Of a DNA stretch of 46,143 bases, positions 36,207 through 42,035 are shown in pieces. Origin of the DNA: Thermoplasmatota archaeon (lineage in GTDB: Archaea > Thermoplasmatota > Thermoplasmata > Lutacidiplasmatales > JAMCUS01). The DNA lies in contig JAMCUS010000026.1 of assembly GCA_023379385.1 (NCBI GenBank), forward strand, positions 1-46,143, given 5' to 3'. The position numbers and the translations under genes were made by a program. The notes beneath the pieces were generated by a model, which saw only the letters and a list, made by a program, of their open reading frames with translations, was not told the DNA's origin and did no database searches. Numbering within the stretch: position 1 is the stretch's first letter; the number at the start of each line of letters is the position of its first letter.

Positions 36207-36986
36207 ATGGGTAGTAGTGATAATAATTATCCAGAGGTTGGGGAGCATGTTGTATGCACCGTAAAGAATGTAAAAAATTACGGTGCTTTTGTAATACTAG
36301 ATGAATATAAAGGCAAAGAAGGGTTCATACATCTTACTGAAATCTCGACTGGATGGGTTAAATACATCAGAGATTTTGTTAGAGAAGGGCAGAAGATTGT
36401 ATGTAAAGTAATTGGTATTGACCCGTCAAAAGGGCATATAGATCTATCCCTTAAACAGATTAATGATCACCAGAAAAGAGAAAAGATCTCTTCATGGAAA
36501 AATGAGCAAAGGGCATCCAAACTTATGAATATTGTAATCAAAAATATAAATGTGCGTCCTGAAGATATATCTGAAACAATTACCAAATTGATTAAGGAAT
36601 ACGGAACTCTATATTCTGTTTTTGAGAACGCAAGATCTGAACCCGATTCTTTATCTACTTTTATTAAAGATAAAAAATTTTTTGATGAAATTATTAAGAT
36701 ATCCATGGAAAATTTAAGCATTCCAGAGGTTAGCATATCCGGCATTATATCTTTAACCTTTTTAGCTACAAATGGCATTGTTTTGATAAAAGAGATTATT
36801 AAAAAAGCCATGAATATAGATCCAAATATTGACATAAAATATGCTGGTGGAGGTAAATATAGAATTGTTGTAACTGCAAATGATTATAAAAGTGCGGAAG
36901 CTACATTGAAGAATGTTACGGATCTTATTTCTACCTACGCCAAAACACATAAAGGAATTTATACATTTACCAGAGAAGGTCGTTAA
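36207..36986 (+). CDS. eif2a: Translation initiation factor aIF2 subunit alpha
   Basis: 259 residues. The N-terminal S1 domain has VKNVKNYGAFVILDEYKGKEGFIHLTEIS; the helical and the C-terminal alpha-beta domains follow, the latter with IDIKYAGGGKYRIVVTANDYK. It is a subunit of the ternary complex with aIF2-gamma and beta. The gene ends the cluster sepF-L44e-S27e-aIF2alpha. In many archaea Nop10 follows here; it does not in this window. Confidence 0.95.
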   Translation: MGSSDNNYPEVGEHVVCTVKNVKNYGAFVILDEYKGKEGFIHLTEISTGWVKYIRDFVREGQKIVCKVIGIDPSKGHIDLSLKQINDHQKREKISSWKNEQRASKLMNIVIKNINVRPEDISETITKLIKEYGTLYSVFENARSEPDSLSTFIKDKKFFDEIIKISMENLSIPEVSISGIISLTFLATNGIVLIKEIIKKAMNIDPNIDIKYAGGGKYRIVVTANDYKSAEATLKNVTDLISTYAKTHKGIYTFTREGR

Positions 36987-37155
36987 CGTATATGCCATGA
37001 GTATAGATATTACTTGAGTTTTTATCAAAAATGTGTATAATCATTTTTAAGATCACATGAGTTTAACAAGAAAGCTACAACCTTTAGGGAATAGATGAAT
37101 TACAACAATTATATATATAATAAAGTATATAATGTTTTTCATATAGGGATAATAA

Positions 37156-37542
37156 ATGATACTAACTTATAAAGTAAAACATGGCAGGAATTTCTCCATT
37201 GAACTGGATAAAGAAAAGCAGATAACTGAATTTGCTATAAAAACAAAAACATTAACATCAAAAGAGGTTAAACATTTCGGATTAAAAAGCGTAATTTCAA
37301 ACCAGATACACTAAAAATATACCGAAGATAAAAAATGCAAAGAAGTCACTAACATAAAATTAAGTATTTCAGCACAGGGTATAAAATTCAATCATAAAAA
37401 CAGAACAATAACAATTCCTTCGGTTAAACATACATTCTGTTATTATTTCAGGAATGATTTTGAGAAAATAAATCGGATTGAACTGGATAAAGAGTTCGCA
37501 TTCATTTCGGTAAACGGTGGTTACAATAGTATATATCATTAA
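37156..37542 (+). pseudogene. Truncated TnpB-type N-terminus with internal stop
   Basis: 129 codons from ATG 37156, interrupted by TAA at codon 53 (37312-37314). The parts around it read MILTYKVKHGRNFSIELDKEK, then KEVTNIKLSISAQGIKFNH and SVKHTFCYYFRNDFEKINRIELDKEFAFISVNGG, which is the wHTH/N-terminal part of IS200/IS605 TnpB. The RuvC and zinc-ribbon parts are missing. Its first 50 nt upstream and first 60 coding nt are shared with the copy at 1-223. It is a dead remnant. Confidence 0.75.
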
Positions 37543-37648
37543 CAATGAGAATGTATTCGACAGGCCGTAATAGAACAGGATAATTCAATAAAATCTTCAA
37601 AAATTCACACTCAAAAAATGTTTTTTAGGATGAAAATAAGCCGTTTTT

Positions 37649-37680
37649 GGTATTCCCTTACAATGGTATTCCCTTACAAT
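37649..37680 (+). repeat. 16-bp tandem duplication
   Basis: GGTATTCCCTTACAAT is present twice in direct succession, with no mismatch (37649-37664 and 37665-37680). Just after it, stem-loops occur at 37688-37705 and 37710-37734. Confidence 0.8.
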
Positions 37681-37687
37681 ACATTGA

Positions 37688-37734
37688 ATTGTTATAGATA
37701 ACAATATATTGTAGTGGAACAACATTCCACTACA
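37688..37734 (+). other. Two adjacent stem-loops
   Basis: ATTGTTAT-AG-ATAACAAT (37688-37705) and TGTAGTGGAA-CAACA-TTCCACTACA (37710-37734), the second a perfect 10-bp stem with a five-base loop. They lie between the tandem duplication and a transposase-start-like ORF, so could be an insertion-sequence end or a terminator. Confidence 0.5.
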
Positions 37735-37743
37735 TGATCATTA

Positions 37744-37806
37744 TGTCTTACATACGTAAAGTTACACGAAAAAATAAAAATGGTAGTGTGAGAACACCTA
37801 TATAAG
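37744..37806 (+). pseudogene. Transposase N-terminus-like ORF (IS1634-type?)
   Basis: ATG 37744 gives MSYIRKVTRKNKNGSVRTPI and a stop. IS1634/IS4-like transposases of archaea commonly begin with a similar YIRxxxRKNKxG stretch. There is no continuing frame, so this is at most the start of a lost transposase. The family label is from memory and weak. Confidence 0.35.
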
Positions 37807-37961
37807 ATCCATGGGTACGGATCCTGAGGTACCCACTAACATCATCGAAACATCATCTATCCATTTGGATAAAAATTCAAATGACGTTACAGCTATTAAG
37901 TAAAAACAGTGTAAGCAATGATAATGTAGCAAAAGAATGGTTATCTGAGATCTCAACCTAA

Positions 37962-37977
37962 GAGCCGTTTGACGCCA
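37962..37977 (+). repeat. Direct repeat AGAGCCGTTTGACGCC, copy 1
   Basis: AGAGCCGTTTGACGCCAT at 37962 and AGAGCCGTTTGACCCCAT at 38762 differ by one base and have the same orientation. They flank the 146-residue membrane zinc-ribbon gene (38159-38596) and about 800 bp in total. Confidence 0.55.
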
Positions 37978-38170
37978 TATAATTGATAAGTTCTGTTCAT
38001 AGTAAATTATATATATATTATACCAGCATATAATTTATGCAAGGTCAAAATGATAACCTTCATGTCAATCTAGATAATTTTGTCCCAAACTATGGGTTTT
38101 AGAAAGATTTATCTATACATATGCAATAATCATTTTACTAGAATAATCAATATAATTGGTGAATCTTAAA

Positions 38171-38596
38171 ATGAATAAAAAATCTGATGTAAAGAGTAAG
38201 CAAGATGATAATCTTGCTCTTACCAGATATATTATAGGTTTTGTGGTGGTTGCTGTACCAGCTATATTAATAATACTCTTTTTAGGGTCTATAAATGGAT
38301 TTGATAAATATTATGCTTATTTAATATTCTTTATTACTGGCTTTATTATATCCACTGGATTTTCATTGATTATAATAGCTCCAAATAATGTAAATAAAAA
38401 TGAAAAATCTAGCATAGCTCATCCCAAGACAAACACAAACATCTGTATCGTATGTAATGGAAATATATCTCCTACAGATAAGATCTGCCCCAGATGCCAC
38501 ACAGAACTTGATAAAACAGGAGAATGTAGTGTTTGTGGAGAGGAGATAGCTAGAAATGTAACGAAATGTCCTAATTGTAACGCAATATTTACCTAA
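38171..38596 (+). CDS. Membrane protein with double zinc ribbon
   Basis: 141 residues from ATG 38171 (GTG 38159 or TTG 38156 would add up to five). Two membrane helices at about 20-40 and 50-72 precede a double zinc ribbon: CIVCNGNISPTDKICPRC and CSVCGEEIARNVTKCPNC. The protein is likely membrane-anchored with a cytoplasmic zinc domain. Archaea have many such proteins of unknown role, some near secretion or stress genes. Its location between repeats and transposon debris suggests it may be carried as cargo, but nothing proves it. No operon partner. Confidence 0.7.
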   Translation: MNKKSDVKSKQDDNLALTRYIIGFVVVAVPAILIILFLGSINGFDKYYAYLIFFITGFIISTGFSLIIIAPNNVNKNEKSSIAHPKTNTNICIVCNGNISPTDKICPRCHTELDKTGECSVCGEEIARNVTKCPNCNAIFT

Positions 38597-38761
38597 TTTT
38601 TTGAATTTTTTAATGTATAGATGCATATACACATAATTGAAAGATTTTATATGCGTGTAGTTTATTACTTTGTGTTTAATTGCCAGATATAAAAAAATAA
38701 AGACGTTCTAATCTTTAAATAACATAAAAAAATATAACATAAAAAAAAGATAAATTATCTA

Positions 38762-38777
38762 AGAGCCGTTTGACCCC
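38762..38777 (+). repeat. Direct repeat AGAGCCGTTTGACCCC, copy 2
   Basis: Partner of the copy at 37962 (one mismatch). See findings for the interpretation as the ends of a lost mobile element. Confidence 0.55.
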
Positions 38778-38958
38778 ATGTTATCAATTCAGACTGTATC
38801 CTAATAAAAAGACTACTAAAACTTTAAACTATCAGATAGAACTATGCAGGCAATTATACAACCCATTTTCGACAGCAATTTGAACGTAAACACTAAGAGA
38901 TTTCACTTTTCAAAAGTAGTGACAACCAGGAAGGATTACCATTCTTCATTACAGTTTA

Positions 38959-39023
38959 GCTACTACATACGCTAAAAACAGCTCCTTCCCTGAATGATTC
39001 AGCAAGGGGATAGTAGCTTTTTC
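38959..39023 (+). other. Two-tier hairpin followed by T-tract
   Basis: Outer arms GCTACTA (38959-38965) and TAGTAGC (39011-39017) pair perfectly; inside, CTCCTT/AAGGGG and CTGAA-TGA-TTCAG stack with a small bulge. A T-run (TTTTT) follows at 39018. This is a structured element that could be a terminator, a small RNA or the end hairpin of an insertion sequence. The ORF 38844-38975 runs into it. Confidence 0.5.
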
Positions 39024-39246
39024 CTTTGGCAATGGACTTTTTCAGAAACATGAATAATAGAAAGGAATAGTAAGTATAAATAGGTTGTCATTACAATGAT
39101 AAGAGGTTGTCCTACAAAATTAGAATTTTACGAAGGAAAATAAGTGTTTTGTCGAATTTGGGATAGTAATAGTAATTTGTAGTTACGCATTTTTGTATAT
39201 ATGGAAAATTTCAGTATTTATTTAGATCCAGTAAGGTGTATATGGT

Positions 39247-39924
39247 TTACAATTTTAATAATTTGACAATTTTCTCTATTTTGCCCATTTTGGCTATTGT
39301 TAAATAAAGATATATCAATGATGACAATATTGCTAATATGGATGAAAGATATACCAACCAATCTATTCCTGAAAATATTGATATAGAGATGATATAAAAA
39401 ATAAATATAACTGCAGATGTATAAAGAATTGTATTCATAAGATTATTTTTTTTAATTAAATATCCTGTTGTATATCCAACTACGGATAATAGTATAATCC
39501 AACCAGACACGAATAGAAAACCTGCAATAGATAGATAAGTAAATCTTCCTGACACAAGAACGTATAGTTCTTCTCCTCCCTCTACCAAAGCCAGTCCGGA
39601 ACCAAATGCTAATCCATAATATGGATAGTATCTTTTTTTAGGTAGCAGATCACTTTTAAGAATTATGTATATAAGCAGGGTGTGCATGATGGCGATAAGC
39701 ATAAGGGATAATACAAGAACAATAAGTGATAGCGCGTTTACAGATATAATTAATAAATAAAGAGTAGCATATGCCGTTATGAATCCAATTATAATACCTA
39801 CAACAAATAAAATTGCAACATATTTTTGACTATCTGCTGCATTACTTATTTTATTATAACCTAGAAAGTAAAAGGGTATAGCAACAATAAGAAGTGATAC
39901 AATAAATGCAATATCTATGTACAC
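39247..39924 (-). CDS. Multi-pass membrane protein of unknown function
   Basis: 225 residues from GTG 39924. Seven or so membrane helices are evident from the hydrophobic pattern. A polar block in the middle, YYGLAFGSGLALVEGGEELYVL, contains two Glu next to Gly and recalls membrane-protease families with buried Glu (such as PrsW), but no complete motif matches, so no function is claimed. A TATA-like ATTTTATATGAC lies about 26 bp upstream, consistent with leaderless start at GTG. No partner. Confidence 0.6.
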   Translation of the reverse strand: MYIDIAFIVSLLIVAIPFYFLGYNKISNAADSQKYVAILFVVGIIIGFITAYATLYLLIISVNALSLIVLVLSLMLIAIMHTLLIYIILKSDLLPKKRYYPYYGLAFGSGLALVEGGEELYVLVSGRFTYLSIAGFLFVSGWIILLSVVGYTTGYLIKKNNLMNTILYTSAVIFIFYIISISIFSGIDWLVYLSSILAILSSLIYLYLTIAKMGKIEKIVKLLKL

Positions 39925-39979
39925 TAAAAATCACAACAACCTGTCATATAAAATGTAAAATAAATTGGAATCTATTCAA

Positions 39980-40438
39980 TTATGCAACCTCTACACCACT
40001 TGATGGTTTGATACCCTTTGCGTCCTTAGGGTTTATTGCAGGTATAGGTATTGGAGGTGGTAATCTAAGGTCCCTAGATAACATTACAACTTCACTCAGG
40101 CAATTCGCAAGAATGGCACTGTGTACCTCCTGTGCCATTTCATTTGGGATCTGGGAGGTAGTGGACCATGATTTAGAAACGGCATTAGCTTCACAGTCTC
40201 CCCAGACAATATGTCCTTCAATCGTTACAACACCAACACCACCAAAGGTGGTGGTAAACCTGAAATCAATTAATACATCATTCTGGCTTGCCGCCGAAAT
40301 CAGGGTTATGGTGCTATTATGATCAATTTTAATATTCATAATTTTTTCGTTAAGTTTTGAAAATCGTTTTCCTTCTATATTACTAAATTCAAATGACTTT
40401 ATGCTCATTTTAATCCCAATTACATCAGTGTTATTCAT
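39980..40438 (-). CDS. Small conserved archaeal protein (possibly SecB-like)
   Basis: 152 residues. After a short beta-rich part (ITLISAASQNDVLIDFRF, then GVVTIEGHIVWG) comes IPNEMAQEVHSAILANCLSEVVMLSRDLRLPPPIPIPAI, a C-terminal helix-plus-proline-rich tail that I recognise from small archaeal proteins resembling SecB. I cannot name a family with certainty. A TATA box with an inverted repeat next to it (40458-40478) lies upstream. It has no clear operon partner. Confidence 0.5.
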   Translation of the reverse strand: MNNTDVIGIKMSIKSFEFSNIEGKRFSKLNEKIMNIKIDHNSTITLISAASQNDVLIDFRFTTTFGGVGVVTIEGHIVWGDCEANAVSKSWSTTSQIPNEMAQEVHSAILANCLSEVVMLSRDLRLPPPIPIPAINPKDAKGIKPSSGVEVA

Positions 40439-40457
40439 ATATTTAACATATTTCCAT

Positions 40458-40478
40458 AGCCCTACGGGGCTTATAAAT
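40458..40478 (-). promoter_or_regulatory. TATA box plus abutting inverted repeat upstream of the small conserved protein
   Basis: On the minus strand ATTTATAA (40478-40471) is followed at once by AGCCC-CGTA-GGGCT (40471-40458), a 5-bp perfect inverted repeat with a four-base loop. The start codon is 20 bp further. The geometry parallels the promoter at 13591-13620. Confidence 0.45.
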
Positions 40479-40493
40479 CGTTAAATTGCAATT

Positions 40494-40605
40494 GATTGCC
40501 AGATATATCGTTCCACGTACGGTGGTACGTACTACATGAAAAACAGGGTTTACTGGCATTCAATTATTTATCGTGATTGCTCTAACGGTTGTTGTAATCA
40601 CAGCC
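40494..40605 (+). repeat. Degraded repeat shared with 23382-23490 (inverted)
   Basis: Plus-strand GTACGTACTACATG, then GGGTTTACTGGCATTCAATT and ATTTATCGTGATTGCTC align with the minus strand at 23382-23490. The frame, after correcting one base, reads like a pilin start: GFTGIQLFIVIALTVVVITAIAL. See findings. Confidence 0.55.
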
Positions 40606-40626
40606 ATAGCCTTATCTTCATTTATA

Positions 40627-40690
40627 GATTGTTAGTGGGTACGGGGAAGCTATAAAACTCCGTTCTTTAGAAAGGAGATACATGGACTTC
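40627..40690 (+). mobile_element. Solo IS200/IS605 right-end / omega-RNA-like fragment D
   Basis: ATTGTTAGTGGGTACGGGGAAG, then CTATAAAACTCCG-TTCTTTAGAA-AGGAG. The upstream TTTATAGATTGTTAG is shared with copy B. A G-rich start and a CTTTAG loop between paired arms are seen, with the tail changed to GATACATGGAC. No tnpB is adjacent. It lies just downstream of the degraded pilin-like repeat. Confidence 0.6.
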
Positions 40691-40901
40691 CCTCACCTTT
40701 CTTAACAATACTTTTATGGATTAGAGATCCTGTAGCATCAGAATTTCTTGCAAATAAATGGAGTAATGTAGAAAGACTGATGCTTTTAGCTAGAAGCGAG
40801 CGTAGATGATTTGGACATATGAATTGATATGTGTAAAACTCATGTAGGATATAAAAATTGGTGTAATCTGCGTTAAAAGATCGTTAAATAGGTGTTGAAG
40901 A

Positions 40902-42032
40902 ATGAAGTACATTACTCTTTTATCTATCGCCATTACCATATTGTTGGTTGCTCTGAATGGTGCTGCCAGTTCAATCGGTACCTGGACCATGGCCAATGTA
41001 AGCAATGCGAATCTATCCAACAACGAATTGAGGTCTATTAATTTTGTCAATACAAGTTATGGATGGGCTGTAGGAGATAACGGAATGATACTGCACACAG
41101 ATAATGGTGGTATTAACTGGCATAGATATAGTATTCCTTACAACTATAATTTTGAATCTGTTAAATTTGTAGATCCCTTAACAGGATGGATTGTAGGATT
41201 TAATGGAATTATATTATACACACAAAATGGTGGTAATAACTGGAATATTATAAAAGGATATGGTTCATATAACTATACGGATATATTTTTTTCAGATCAA
41301 TCAGATGGCTGGCTGGTTGGTTATAATGGTGCGTCCCATAGTATAATTTACCACACCACAAATGGTTTTAGCTGGTATAATGAAAGTTATATAAATTTAG
41401 AGATCACATCTATTTTTTTTATAAATAGAACAATTGGCTGGGCTGCTGGTGGTGATGCCACGATTTTTCATACCACCAATGGTGGATATTCCTGGGTAAA
41501 GCAGAATAGTGGGACTGGACTTATACTATCCCTGTACATTGTTAATGCAGAGATAGGCTATGCTGCTGGTTATGGAGGTACTATCTATTTGACAAAAAAT
41601 GGAGGCATGAACTGGAGTGTTTTATGGCTTCATATTTTCAATCCCATGCATTCAATATATTTTTTGAATCCTATGTATGGTTGGGTGATAGGTTATGATT
41701 CACAGGTTGCGTATACTGTAAATGGGGGGTATAATTGGTCGTTTGTAGATTTGGGTGTGGATGGATTAAATATCAACAGTATTCTCTTCATTGATTCAAA
41801 CCATGGATATATAGTGGGACAGGATATCTTTACTTATTCAGGATCTGCTGCCATAAATAAAAATAATATGGCAATGCTACCAATCTATAGTTTAGTGGCG
41901 TTAATAATCATTGCATCTTTTGTTATACTATCTGTTGTTATACTATACAAAAAAAGACAATATGCTACCAATAAAACCACAAAAAAGAATTTAAAGCAGA
42001 GCAAAAAAAAGATTAAAAAATTTTTAAAATAG
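40902..42032 (+). CDS. Ycf48-like beta-propeller protein, membrane-anchored
   Basis: 376 residues. An N-terminal signal peptide (about 1-23, ending GAASS) leads to about seven propeller blades repeating the pattern GWAVG-NG-I-HT-NGG-NW (for example YGWAVGDNGMILHTDNGG, then TGWIVGFNGIILYTQNGG). A single C-terminal membrane helix (about 327-350) is followed by a Lys-rich cytoplasmic tail. Ycf48/BNR-like propellers assist photosystem assembly in phototrophs, but archaea and many bacteria have unrelated copies of unknown role. It ends four bases before the convergent phosphoesterase gene. Confidence 0.8.
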   Translation: MKYITLLSIAITILLVALNGAASSIGTWTMANVSNANLSNNELRSINFVNTSYGWAVGDNGMILHTDNGGINWHRYSIPYNYNFESVKFVDPLTGWIVGFNGIILYTQNGGNNWNIIKGYGSYNYTDIFFSDQSDGWLVGYNGASHSIIYHTTNGFSWYNESYINLEITSIFFINRTIGWAAGGDATIFHTTNGGYSWVKQNSGTGLILSLYIVNAEIGYAAGYGGTIYLTKNGGMNWSVLWLHIFNPMHSIYFLNPMYGWVIGYDSQVAYTVNGGYNWSFVDLGVDGLNINSILFIDSNHGYIVGQDIFTYSGSAAINKNNMAMLPIYSLVALIIIASFVILSVVILYKKRQYATNKTTKKNLKQSKKKIKKFLK

Positions 42033-42035
42033 GTT

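Larger units (their letters stand above)
36987..38155. other. Transposon graveyard after aIF2 alpha
   Basis: A 1.2-kb stretch without a working gene. It holds the TnpB fragment (37156-37542), a 16-bp tandem duplication (37649-37680), stem-loops at 37688-37734, a transposase-start-like ORF (37744), and one copy of an AGAGCCGTTTGAC repeat (37962). Confidence 0.65.
38597..39246. other. Gap with repeat copy, small ORF and terminator-like hairpin
   Basis: Contains the second copy of the AGAGCCGTTTGAC repeat (38762), a 43-codon ORF from ATG 38844 of unknown identity (MQAIIQPIFDSNLNVNTKRF...), the two-tier hairpin at 38959-39023 and, further on, AT-rich sequence with no gene. The debris resembles that on the other side of the zinc-ribbon gene. 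Confidence 0.5.
40439..40901. other. Gap of about 460 bases with repeats and IS remnant
   Basis: Contains the inverted repeat and TATA of the upstream gene, the shared pilin-like repeat (40494-40605), right-end fragment D (40627-40690) and the start region of the Ycf48-like gene with AGGTG before ATG 40902. No further gene was found. Confidence 0.6.

Noticed and set aside
36987-37030. Nop10 gene after aIF2 alpha
   Set aside because: Expected by synteny, but no CPxCGxYT-type sequence is present.
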